A stretch of DNA of 64,000 nt, taken from positions 1-64,000 of the forward strand of contig NZ_CABVGX010000007.1 of assembly GCF_902497625.1 (NCBI RefSeq), written 5' to 3'. The DNA comes from Pseudomonas fluorescens (lineage in GTDB: Bacteria; Pseudomonadota; Gammaproteobacteria; Pseudomonadales; Pseudomonadaceae). Shown here in pieces: positions 11,551 to 21,100 of the stretch. The notes below the pieces were generated by a model, which was not told where the DNA came from, did not search any database, and was given only the letters and a program-made list of their open reading frames with translations. A program made the position numbers and the translations under genes. Each line of letters opens with the position of its first letter. The first letter of the stretch is position 1.

Positions 11551-12510
11551 CTAGCCAGCCGCTATCCGCACCCGCCGGGCCCGCAGCCCCGCGATCAACG
11601 ACGGCCCCAATGCCACCAGCGCCGACCCCAGCACTACCAGTACCGCCCCGCCATAACCGAGCGCATTGATCGTCTCGGCGTGCACGAAATCCGGCCACAA
11701 CCAGGCAGCCACAGCGACTGCTGCAAACGTCACCAGCGGCGTGATCGCCAACGTGGCACTCACCCGCGAAGCTTCCCAGTGCGCGAGCGCTTCAGCAAAG
11801 GCGCCATATGCGATCAGCGTATTCATGCAGCACGCCAGCAACAGCCAGCCCTGCAACGGGCTCAACTGTAGCGCTTCCAGCGGATGCACCCACGGCGTCA
11901 GCAACAAACCGCAAAACAGGTAGATCACCATCATCACCTGCAGCGAGTTCCACACCGTCAACAACTGCTTCTGGCCCAGGGCGTAGAACGTCCAGACCGT
12001 GGACGCGAGCAACACCAGCAGCACGCCGGCGGTGTAATCGGTCAAGGAAGTGAGCAACTCGGTCAAACGTTGATTGAAGAACAACCCGAAGCCGATCAGC
12101 AGCACCAGCAACCCGATGCCCTGCCCCACGCTGAAGCGTTCCTTGAACACAAACAGGCTGGCGATCAGCAACATGATCGGGCCCATCTGCACCACCAGTT
12201 GCGCGGTGCCGGGGCTCAGCAAGTTCAAGCCCATCAGGTACAGCACGTAGTTACCGACCAGCCCCAGCACTGCCATCACCACCAGCCAGCCACCGCGCGG
12301 GCCAAGCACTTTGCGACTGGGCAGCCTCCGGGTTGCCCCCAGATAAGCCAATAGACACAAGCCGGACACCATTAAACGAAACCATGTCACCGTCACCGGG
12401 TCCATCACTTGCAGGACTTGCTTGAGCTTGATCGGCAGGATTCCCCACAGCACCGCGGTCAACAACGCCAGGAACAGACCGTAGACCCAGCGACCTGATG
12501 AAATGTGCAT
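11551..12510 (-). CDS. EamA/DMT-family transporter
   Basis: 319 residues, almost entirely hydrophobic, with about ten transmembrane helices arranged as two EamA repeats (roughly residues 10-145 and 160-300). The drug/metabolite transporter pattern is visible in ALLTAVLWGILPI and in the LSPGTAQLVVQMGPIMLLIASLFVFKE segment. Such proteins sit in the inner membrane and export small metabolites or amino acids; the substrate cannot be told from sequence. It is monocistronic and convergent with fumC. The C-terminal tail is Arg-rich (RARRVRIAAG), consistent with a cytoplasmic end. Confidence 0.85.
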   Translation of the reverse strand: MHISSGRWVYGLFLALLTAVLWGILPIKLKQVLQVMDPVTVTWFRLMVSGLCLLAYLGATRRLPSRKVLGPRGGWLVVMAVLGLVGNYVLYLMGLNLLSPGTAQLVVQMGPIMLLIASLFVFKERFSVGQGIGLLVLLIGFGLFFNQRLTELLTSLTDYTAGVLLVLLASTVWTFYALGQKQLLTVWNSLQVMMVIYLFCGLLLTPWVHPLEALQLSPLQGWLLLACCMNTLIAYGAFAEALAHWEASRVSATLAITPLVTFAAVAVAAWLWPDFVHAETINALGYGGAVLVVLGSALVALGPSLIAGLRARRVRIAAG

Positions 12511-12718
12511 GTGTACCTCGAACCCGTTGCGAGAACCGTCATTCTAGGCGCACAGCTTGACGACACACAGTGACAGTTGGCGACCGGGCGCGGATGAAAC
12601 TGTGCGGGTCGCAAGGCTTTGGTGGCCATGTGCCGTCGATCAGTTGTGCGGGCGAGGGAATTATTTTGTGCATAAGCTCATCTGATCCACCGACCGGAAC
12701 ACTTTCGAGGAGAACGCC

Positions 12719-12913
12719 ATGTATGGCATGCGAGCCCAGGACAATGCCCCCGCCACGCACTTTCGCAGTGACCGGATGTGTCGGATAAACGGGGAGTTGT
12801 ACTTCAGCACACGTGAGAATACGTTGGAGGGGCCGTACGAAAATGCCGAAGTGGCTGCACGGGAAATTCAGGCTTACATCGAGCGGATGCAGAAGTTGAG
12901 TGCGGGTCAGTAG
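12719..12913 (+). CDS. Small DUF6316-type protein
   Basis: 64 residues, acidic and soluble, matching a small family (DUF6316) common in Pseudomonas by the pattern HFRSDRMCRINGELYFSTRENT-EGPYE, then a C-terminal helix (AAREIQAYIERM). The start is supported by CGAGGAG 7-8 nt upstream. No function is known. The gene stands alone between the EamA exporter and the thiolase. Confidence 0.75.
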   Translation: MYGMRAQDNAPATHFRSDRMCRINGELYFSTRENTLEGPYENAEVAAREIQAYIERMQKLSAGQ

Positions 12914-12927
12914 ACCGAGTCGCTACC

Positions 12928-12993
12928 CTCGCGAGCAGGCTCGCTCCCACATTGAATGCATACACCGTTCAATGTGGCAGCGGGCCTGCTCCA
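12928..12993. repeat. REP palindrome pair
   Basis: GCGAGCAGGCTCGCTCCCACATTGAA faces an inverted copy ending GCGGGCCTGCTCC around a short centre. It is the same REP class as at 11365-11538 and lies downstream of the DUF6316 gene and of the convergent thiolase. Confidence 0.7.
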
Positions 12994-13042
12994 CCCGTCG
13001 ATCAGACGATAGCGATATCGCGTTTATAAAAGAACTGACAGG

Positions 13043-14227
13043 TTAGCGCACCGCCTCAAACAACCCGGTAGCGCCCATTCCGCCGCCAACGCACATCGTG
13101 ACGATGCCGTAACGCAGATTGCGCCGCTGCAACTCTCGCACCAGGTGCCCGACCTGACGCGAACCGGTCATGCCAAACGGGTGGCCGATGGAAATCGAGC
13201 CGCCATTGACGTTGTATCGCTCGTTGTCGATCTCCAGCCGGTTGCGGCTATACAGACACTGAGAGGCAAATGCTTCGTTGAGCTCCCACAGGTCAATGTC
13301 GGCGATCTGCAAACCTTTCGCCCTGAGCAGTTTCGGCACCGAGAACACCGGGCCGATACCCATTTCATCCGGCTGGCACCCGGCCACGGTGAAACCCCGG
13401 AAAAACGCCTTAGGCTTGAGTCCCAGCTCCAGCGCCTTTTCCAGGCTCATCACCAGCGTCATCGAGGCGCCATCGGACAGCTGCGATGAGTTGCCTGCAG
13501 TCACCGAGCCGTCCTCGGCAAACACCGGTTTCAAACCGGCCAGGCTTTCCAGCGTGGTGTCGGGGCGATTGCAGTCGTCACGCTCGACAATCCCGTCGAG
13601 TATTTGCACCACGCCCGTTGCCTTGTCCTCCACCCGATACTTCACGGCCATCGGCACGATTTCATCATCGAACAATCCTTCGGCCTGGGCCCGGGCGGTG
13701 CGTTGTTGACTTTGCAGCGCATACGCGTCTTGCTCTTCGCGGCCGACGTTATAGCGGCGCGCAACGATTTCGGCCGTCTGGCCCATCGGAAAATAGATGC
13801 CTGGCACCTGTTCTTTCAGCAACGGGTTGATCAGATTGTCAGTGTTGACGCTTTTCATGGTCAGGCTGATGGACTCAACTCCGCCAGCGACGATGATGTC
13901 ACTGCAACCCGAAGCAATCTGGTTGGCGGCGATTGCAATTGCCTGCAGGCCGGACGAACAGAAGCGGTTGAGGGTCATGCCGGCGGTGCCGATGCCCAGC
14001 TGCGACAGCACCGCGACGTTGCGCCCGATGTTGTACCCCTGAGCGCCTTCGTTGGAACCCGCACCGACGATACAGTCTTCCACGCTGGCCGGGTCGATGC
14101 CGGTGCGCTTAAGCAAGGCGTTGACGCAATGCGCCGCCATGTCGTCCGGACGGGTCATGTTGAATTTGCCGCGAAAGGATTTGGCCAGGCCGGTCCGTAC
14201 GCTGTCGACGATCACCACTTCACGCAT
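13043..14227 (-). CDS. Thiolase (acetyl-CoA C-acyltransferase)
   Basis: 394 residues of a thiolase fold. The enzyme cleaves 3-ketoacyl-CoA (degradative) or condenses acetyl-CoA units (biosynthetic). The acyl-accepting Cys is C90 in RFCSSG. The C-terminal catalytic elements are NGGSISIGHPFGMTG and the CVGGGMGA motif with the second catalytic Cys. ATG at 14227 (MREVVIVDS) is chosen because GAGGT lies 5 nt upstream and thiolases start this way; the longer frame from 14269 adds non-homologous residues. The gene is monocistronic. Whether it serves fatty-acid or aromatic degradation is not shown by its neighbours. Confidence 0.92.
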   Translation of the reverse strand: MREVVIVDSVRTGLAKSFRGKFNMTRPDDMAAHCVNALLKRTGIDPASVEDCIVGAGSNEGAQGYNIGRNVAVLSQLGIGTAGMTLNRFCSSGLQAIAIAANQIASGCSDIIVAGGVESISLTMKSVNTDNLINPLLKEQVPGIYFPMGQTAEIVARRYNVGREEQDAYALQSQQRTARAQAEGLFDDEIVPMAVKYRVEDKATGVVQILDGIVERDDCNRPDTTLESLAGLKPVFAEDGSVTAGNSSQLSDGASMTLVMSLEKALELGLKPKAFFRGFTVAGCQPDEMGIGPVFSVPKLLRAKGLQIADIDLWELNEAFASQCLYSRNRLEIDNERYNVNGGSISIGHPFGMTGSRQVGHLVRELQRRNLRYGIVTMCVGGGMGATGLFEAVR

Positions 14228-14328
14228 GGCATACCTCAGTGTTGTTATCGGTTGGGGGTGACCGAGCATAAGCGCACCCCATTACCGACCGCGACGATCA
14301 TTCACTTCGCGTATGCGTGACCATCGCT

Positions 14329-15843
14329 TCACTTCTTGCGCTTCTTCGCCTCTTTATCGGATTTCTCGAACGCTTCTTCCAGGGCAAGGTTGATGGTGCG
14401 CAACACTTTGACTCGCGCCCAGCGTTTGTCATTGGCTTCCACCAGGGTCCATGGGGAGATTTCGGTGCTGGTGCGATCAACCATGTCACCAACAGCGGTC
14501 CGGTAGGCGTCCCATTTTTCGCGATTGCGCCAGTCGTCTTCAGTGATCTTGAAGCGCTTGAACGGGATCTCTTTGCGCTCCTCGAAACGATCCAGTTGCG
14601 TCTGCTTGTCGATGGACAGCCAGAACTTGACCACGATCACCCCGGCATTGGAGATCTGCTCCTCGAAGTCGTTGATCTCGCTGTACGCGCGCAACCAGTC
14701 AGCCGGGCTGCAAAAACCTTCGATGCGTTCGACCAGTACCCGGCCATACCAGGAGCGGTCGAACACGGTGAATTTCTGCCGCGCCGGCAGGTGTCGCCAA
14801 AACCGCCACATGTATGGATGCGCGCGCTCTTCTTCGGTCGGCGCGGCAATCGGAATGATGCTGTATTGACGAGGATCAAGCGCGGCCGCGACGCGACGAA
14901 TCGCCCCGCCCTTGCCCGCCGCGTCATTGCCTTCGAACACGGCGATCAAGGCATGGCGGCGCATGCGTTTATCGCGCATCAGGCCGGAAAGTCGCGCCTG
15001 CTCAGTCACCAGTTGCTCTTCGTAATCGCTCTTGTCCAGACGCAGGGTCAGGTCGAGACTGTCGAGCAGGTTGACCTGGTCCACCGCGCTGCCCACAGGC
15101 GCTGCGCTGACTTTATCCGGATGAATTTGCGGCCGTTTAAGGGCGGCTTGCAGGCCATCAAGCAGAATCTTGCCGACCGCGAGGCTGCGATAACGCGGGT
15201 CCATCCCGGCGATGACATGCCACGGCGCATAGTCGCGGCTGGTGCGACGCAGGATGCGTTCGCCATATTTCACAAACTTGTCGTAAGTCTGCGACTGCTG
15301 CCAGTCCAGCGGGCTGATGCGCCAGCTGTGCAGCGGATCGTCGGCGAGGGATTTGAGCCGCGCCTTCATCTGCTTCTTCGAGAGATGAAACCAGAACTTG
15401 AAGATCAGTGCGCCTTCATCGCAGAGCATCTTTTCCAGACGCTCGGCGCCATTAATGGCCTGATCCAGCCGTGGATCCTTGATCTCCCCGTGAACCCGCG
15501 CCTGCAGCATCTGACTGTACCAGTTGCCGAAGAACACCCCCATGCGTCCCTTGGCCGGGAGCATTCGCCAATAACGCCAGGCGGGTGGATGCGCCAGTTC
15601 TTCGTCGGTTTGCTGATCGAACGTGCGCACTTCGATCAGACGCGGGTCCATCCACTCGTTCAGTAGCTTGACCGTTTCGCCCTTGCCCGCGCCCTCGATG
15701 CCGTTGATCAAAATGATCACCGGAAAACGTTTTTGCTGTTGCAGCTCGAACTGCGCATCCAGCAGGGCTTCGCGCAGCGCCGGCACCTCGGCTTCGTAGG
15801 TGTCTTTGTCGATGACGTGACCGATTTCAGCAGATTCGAACAT
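14329..15843 (-). CDS. pap: Polyphosphate:AMP phosphotransferase (two-domain PPK2 family)
   Basis: 504 residues. Transfers phosphate from polyphosphate to AMP to make ADP. It contains two fused PPK2 domains: domain 1 (about 1-250) with a degenerate P-loop GIEGAGKGE (48-55), and domain 2 (about 280-500) with GNDAAGKGGAIRR and FDRSWYGRVLVE. The tandem arrangement identifies the class II/PAP type rather than single-domain nucleoside-diphosphate PPK2. The start at 15843 (MFESAEIG) has GGAG 7 nt upstream; the longer ORF start would run into the REP cluster. The C-terminus is Lys-rich (KSDKEAKKRKK). Confidence 0.93.
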   Translation of the reverse strand: MFESAEIGHVIDKDTYEAEVPALREALLDAQFELQQQKRFPVIILINGIEGAGKGETVKLLNEWMDPRLIEVRTFDQQTDEELAHPPAWRYWRMLPAKGRMGVFFGNWYSQMLQARVHGEIKDPRLDQAINGAERLEKMLCDEGALIFKFWFHLSKKQMKARLKSLADDPLHSWRISPLDWQQSQTYDKFVKYGERILRRTSRDYAPWHVIAGMDPRYRSLAVGKILLDGLQAALKRPQIHPDKVSAAPVGSAVDQVNLLDSLDLTLRLDKSDYEEQLVTEQARLSGLMRDKRMRRHALIAVFEGNDAAGKGGAIRRVAAALDPRQYSIIPIAAPTEEERAHPYMWRFWRHLPARQKFTVFDRSWYGRVLVERIEGFCSPADWLRAYSEINDFEEQISNAGVIVVKFWLSIDKQTQLDRFEERKEIPFKRFKITEDDWRNREKWDAYRTAVGDMVDRTSTEISPWTLVEANDKRWARVKVLRTINLALEEAFEKSDKEAKKRKK

Positions 15844-15917
15844 GGACGGCTCCTTTCCCGGATTCAGCAAGACTAGCGGATCAGACCACGCCGCGGTGGA
15901 GTAATCCCATCCATCTC

Positions 15918-16136
15918 GCCCCCCGTAGCAGCTGCCGAAGGCTGCGTCCCGCCTCACACCACCCACCCCCGTAGCAGGCGCCGAAACCTGCGTCCAACCT
16001 CCCCCCCACCCCCCGTAGCAGCTGCCGAAGGCTGCGTCCGGGTGCGCAGCACCCGCAATATCTGCCTGATCATAAGACGCGGACCTGGAACGAGCGACCG
16101 CTACGCGTCGGACGCAGCCTTCGGCAGCTGCTACAC
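15918..16136. repeat. Cluster of REP sequences upstream of pap and mnmC
   Basis: The 15844-16186 gap between divergent pap and mnmC contains at least four REP units of the type CCCGTAGCAGCTGCCGAAGGCTGCGTCC (about 15923, 15970, 16015) and an inverted copy ending GCAGCTGCTACA near 16134. One unit has diverged to GGCGCCGAAACC. The cluster leaves less than 100 bp for either promoter. Confidence 0.8.
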
Positions 16137-16186
16137 GCAGAGGAGCGATCGGCTAGAATGGCCGCCTTGCCGTTGCCGAGCCTGCC

Positions 16187-18181
16187 ATGAAACCTGCATT
16201 GCCCCACGCCCAGATCGACTGGGACGACCAAGGTCTGCCGCGTTCGCGAGTGTTCGACGATGTGTATTTTTCGGACAAGTCAGGTCTTGATGAAACCCGC
16301 TACGTGTTCCTTGAACAGAACTGTCTGCGTGACCGCTTTGCGGCATTGCCGGAGGGCGGACGGCTGGTGATCGGCGAAACCGGATTTGGCACCGGACTGA
16401 ATTTCCTCTGCGCCTGGCAGTTGTTCGAGCAGCACGCGGTGGCGGGTGCGCGGTTGCATTTTGTCAGTGTCGAGAAGTACCCGCTGAGCCTGCCCGACCT
16501 TCAACGTGCCTTGGCGCTGTGGCCGGAACTGAAGGCTTTTGCCGATCAGTTGCTGGCAATTTATGTGGCCATCCATCAAGGCTTCCAGCGACTGACACTG
16601 GCCAACGGTCGAGTCACCCTGACCTTGCTGGTCGGCGATGCGCTGGAGCAATTGCCGCAACTCGATGCGCGGATCGACGCCTGGTTTCTCGACGGTTTTG
16701 CCCCGGCGAAAAATCCCGACATGTGGACTGCCGAATTGTTTGCCGAACTCGCGCGCCTGGCCGCGCCCGGCTCGACCATCAGCACGTTTACCAGCACCGG
16801 ATGGGTTCGACGCTTGCTGAATTCGGCAGGCTTCAAGATGAAGCGCACGCCTGGCATCGGCCACAAGTGGGAAGTTCTGCGCGGTACGTTTCTCGGATGG
16901 CCCGAAGAGGCTGCGCCAGTGGCGACCGTAAAACCGTGGTTTGCCCGTCCGCCAGTGCTCCACGGCGAACGACATGCGCTGGTGATCGGTGCCGGGCTGG
17001 CAGGCTGCGCAACGGCAGCGAGCCTCGCCGCTCGGGGCTGGCGGGTCAGTTTGCTGGAGCGTCACGCGACCCTGGCCCAGGAAGCCTCGGGCAATCCTCA
17101 AGGCGTGTTGTACCTTAAGCTTTCCGCGCATGGCACGGCGCTGTCACAATTGATCGTCAGCGGGTTTGGTCATACACGTCGGTTGCTTGAGCAACTTCAG
17201 CGCGGCGTCGACTGGGATGACTGTGGGGTGCTGCAACTGGCTTTCAATGCCAAGGAAGCCGAGCGCCAGGCGCAACTGGCGGCGGCGTTTCCCGAAGACC
17301 TGCTGCACTGCCTTGATCGCTCGCAGGCCGAAGAACATGCCGGTGTCGGCCTGGCATGCGGCGGGTTGTTTTACCCCGAGGGTGGGTGGGTGCATCCGCC
17401 TGCCCTGTGTAAATGGCAAGCGGCGCATTCGAACATTCAGCTCCTGACGCATCACGATGTGCTGCAACTGCGGCGCTCCAGTAACCAGTGGCAAGCGCTG
17501 GACGGCGAGACAGTGCTCGCCCAGGCGCCCATCGTAGTGCTCGCCGGCGCCGCCGAGATCAAACGTTTCCCTTTCAGCAGTGATCTGCCGCTCAAGCGTA
17601 TTCGCGGGCAGATAACTCGCCTGCCGCAGACTCCTGAAAGCCGGATGTTGAGCACGGTGGTCTGTGCCGAAGGTTATATCGCGCCAGCACGAGCAGGTGA
17701 ACACACCCTCGGCGCCAGTTTCGATTTCAACAACGAGGACTTGACTCCGACCGTTGCCGAACACGCCGGAAATCTACACATGCTTGAAGAAATTTCCATG
17801 GACCTGGTGGCTCGGCTAGGCGTCGAGGCGTTGCAGCCCGAAACGCTGGAGGGCCGCGCAGCCTTCCGCTGCACCAGCCCGGACTACCTGCCGATCGTCG
17901 GACCAGTCGCCCAAGGTCCAGCTTTCGTCGCTGCGTACAGCGCATTGAGTAAGGATGCCCGACACACCCCGGACATCGCTTGCCCATGGCTGGACGGTAT
18001 GTACGTCAACAGCGGTCATGGTTCGCGCGGACTGATCACCGCCCCCTTATCCGGCGAGCTGCTCGCCGCCTGGCTCAATGACGAGCCTCTGCCGCTGCCC
18101 AAGGCAGTTGCAGAAGCCTGTCACCCGAACCGTTTTGCCTTGCGTCGATTGATCCGTAATAAACCGCTTAATCCAGTTTGA
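16187..18181 (+). CDS. mnmC: Bifunctional tRNA mnm5s2U34 modification enzyme MnmC
   Basis: 664 residues. The C-terminal FAD oxidoreductase (MnmC1) removes the carboxymethyl group of cmnm5(s2)U34, and the N-terminal methyltransferase (MnmC2/MnmD) methylates the product to mnm5(s2)U34. The N-terminal domain (1-250) shows the SAM motif GETGFGTGLNF and the DUF752 pattern WFLDGFAPAKNPDMW. The FAD domain (about 260-660) begins with the dinucleotide-binding ALVIGAGLAGCATA. The length is normal for the fused enzyme. The 3' end overlaps the convergent NEL effector gene by 14 bp, and there is no room for a terminator between them. Confidence 0.95.
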   Translation: MKPALPHAQIDWDDQGLPRSRVFDDVYFSDKSGLDETRYVFLEQNCLRDRFAALPEGGRLVIGETGFGTGLNFLCAWQLFEQHAVAGARLHFVSVEKYPLSLPDLQRALALWPELKAFADQLLAIYVAIHQGFQRLTLANGRVTLTLLVGDALEQLPQLDARIDAWFLDGFAPAKNPDMWTAELFAELARLAAPGSTISTFTSTGWVRRLLNSAGFKMKRTPGIGHKWEVLRGTFLGWPEEAAPVATVKPWFARPPVLHGERHALVIGAGLAGCATAASLAARGWRVSLLERHATLAQEASGNPQGVLYLKLSAHGTALSQLIVSGFGHTRRLLEQLQRGVDWDDCGVLQLAFNAKEAERQAQLAAAFPEDLLHCLDRSQAEEHAGVGLACGGLFYPEGGWVHPPALCKWQAAHSNIQLLTHHDVLQLRRSSNQWQALDGETVLAQAPIVVLAGAAEIKRFPFSSDLPLKRIRGQITRLPQTPESRMLSTVVCAEGYIAPARAGEHTLGASFDFNNEDLTPTVAEHAGNLHMLEEISMDLVARLGVEALQPETLEGRAAFRCTSPDYLPIVGPVAQGPAFVAAYSALSKDARHTPDIACPWLDGMYVNSGHGSRGLITAPLSGELLAAWLNDEPLPLPKAVAEACHPNRFALRRLIRNKPLNPV

Positions 18182-21100
18182 AGCAGACCTTCTGCTCAGC
18201 CGCTTGCATGGCTTGCTGAGTGAGACGTTTGAGCAGATTTTTTTGCGCCGTCTCCATTTCACTCACGATGCCATCGACGTGTGCCAGATAGCCGTCCCCC
18301 AGGGCCTCCCGGGTTTCGATGGCCGTCTCTACTCGTTCATGAAACGGCGCAGCCAGATCGGTGAACTGTTTAGCGTGGTGCTCGCGCAAGAAATCGCTCC
18401 AGAACGCGCGGCTGCTAATGTCATCCAGCAGGTCGGAGGAAAGTTCAGCAGCCATCACTTTATCGTAGGCGCTATTCAGGTCGCCTGGTGTTACACCACC
18501 CAGGGATGAGTAGAGCATGTGCGTCGGCTGGCCGATCAATTCGAGCTTTACGGCCAGCCCGGTGCGGTAGGCCAGGGCCACTTCCACGGGATCGCTTTGC
18601 GGATGGGTGCGCACGTACTCATCGGACAGCGTAGCGAGGTAATCCTGGCGAAACAGACGCCGCCCCAGATCCAGCAGCCGCGCAGCCTGATCGTGAGCAT
18701 TGGCCGACTCCCGAATCAAGGTGTCGATATCGACGGCTGTCTCGAGATTGCTGAACAACATCGCCGTGGAATCATTGCAATTGGCGCGTTCGGCCAAGGG
18801 CAGGAGGTGGTCACGCAACGCCGAGTCTGCCTCGGCCGCTTCAATCACGCTCCACACCCGGCGGGTCATGTCTTCATGGACGAAGCGGTTGTCCGCAGTG
18901 CTCCCGAGCTCTGCCAGCAGTTGAAAAAAACCGGCTGAGTGGGGTTCATTCTTCAATGCGGTCCAGCTGCGATTGCGACCGGCATAGTTTTCCTCTCGCG
19001 CATCGGGCATCCAGAGCTCGCGAGCTTTCTGCTCATTGATGACCGCAACATCATCTTCCAGGAATCCCATACCGATGCCGTTGGCGTCACGATAGTCCTT
19101 GAGCTTTGCCCTGCTCGCTTCGGACAAAGGGTTATGCCGCAGCACCATCCTTCTGGCGAATTGTCCGGGAACGCGGAACAGCCAGTCGGGCAGCTCGCGA
19201 ATATCGTTTCCGCTGAGATTGACCAGCTCGAGATACGGAAGCCTGGACAGACCCACAGGCAGCTCAGTGGAGTGAGTATCGACCATGAGCAACGAGCGCA
19301 GATCAAACATTTTGCTGACATCAACCGTCGCGCCCAGACGATTACCGGACAGCTCCAGGACCTTCAATTTGCGCATGGCGGCCATTTTGCGCAAGGTGTG
19401 TTCAGTCAGTGCCAGTTTGTTTCGGGTCAGACTCAAGTGCTCAAGGTCCGGCATGTGCGACAGGGCTTCCGGCAATCGTGACAATTGATTGCCATCCAGT
19501 TCCAGCCTGACAAGACCTTTGAAAGGCTTGAGGAAATACGCCAGTTCGTCGCCCGCGCCCATGTCCCTGATGCAAAGCGTTCGCACGTGAGCAACGTCCT
19601 GTTCGGTCAGTGTCGGCAAGGCGCCGACCGGGTTGCGCTGCAATTTAAGGGTAGTCTGGGCCAGACCGGCAGGCCATCGCGGCGGCGTGATCCGGCGCCA
19701 GCAGTTCTCGATTGCATTGGCTACCTGGCGACGACTGACACGAACATCGTTCAGCGTACCGGGGACTTGCTTCATCTGCACTTCGTCATCGCGCCAGCGG
19801 TGCAGCACAGAGCGCAGTTTCTTCCATTGCTCCTGCAGATCCTTGATTCTGTCTGCGCGCAATTTATGGGTAGTGCCGGCAGCATCAAGAAAAGCCGACA
19901 CTTGCGCATTGGTGAAGAGCGGATAAAGCTTGCGCACCTTTCGGATCAGACCCCATGGGTACGCGTTGGAAACGGGCGGATCAGCCTGGGTGCAAGCCGA
20001 CAGATGTGCCGGCGCCTCGGTTTTCTCACCTCTCAACACCCGCGTGGTACGCGCCGGGTTGCCTGTCGCCGCAGTGACCAGATGCTCTCGCAGCAACACG
20101 CTATCGAAGTTATCCGCACCGGACAGTCCCATCCGGGTGCGCCGGCCCGCTGGCAAGGCATGGAGGATTGCCTCCACAAATGTCCTGCTCGTTCGGGTGA
20201 CGACCAACGTGTTCTGGAGATGATTGACGTGATAGCCGCCTGACGTCTTTACGATACATTCACCCACCGATGCATCCGCTTTCCCCACGCTGTCCAGCAA
20301 GGTGCCTGTCGGTGAGTCCTGCCTGACCTCAAGGCGAAAATCCTCGTCCCAACCCTGAAGTTGATCCAGCAGCCTGAGCGCCAGTTGATCGCTGTCGGAG
20401 TTGGCCAAATGCGGCAGATGCAGCCCTGTCAGCGCACGGTCAACCCTGAGTGAAGATTGCATTGCCCTGACCTGCTCAACCAGATCCAGCCCGAGCATCT
20501 TGCGGTCGCGCAGAAAAACCCGATCGCGCTGGCTGGCCTGCGCCAGTAATTCCTCGGCAACCCGGGTGGGCACGTCTGCGCCCAACGCGCGCAATGTTGC
20601 GACGGCCGCGCTGGGCTCGCCATCATAGGATTTGTAAAGCCACTCATGCAGCGCCCGGCGATCGTCCTTGAGGGAGGCGCCGATTTTGCTTGCCAACAGC
20701 CCGGCTTTTGACTGGCCGGTTGTGACTCCGATAATACCTTCGACCTCCTGCGGGTAGAGCCCGGCAATCACAGTATCGAGCAGTTGCCCGGCGTCGAGCT
20801 GCTTTTGCGATACGTGGACGCTGTTGACTTCGTCATTGACCGGTGCCGTTTCCGGGAAGCGCGCTACCACCAGGCTTTGATCATCCCGTACCTCGATAAA
20901 ACGATGCGCCGGCCAACCAGGCAACCTTGGCAGGGTGTGCAATTGCTCCTGCAAAAACTCTGTATTGGCGTTCTCGCCTGCCTCCATAGCGTTGATGAAC
21001 CTGCTGATGTGATCATTCAGCTTGAAACGTTCGATGCAATCGTTGAGTCGAGCCGGCAATTTGAGATTGCTCTCATGCAACCGGCACAGCTCGGCCGGTG

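Noticed and set aside
14317..15666. 449-codon plus-strand frame opposite polyphosphate:AMP phosphotransferase
   Set aside because: Shadow frame; the two PPK2 P-loops lie on the minus strand.
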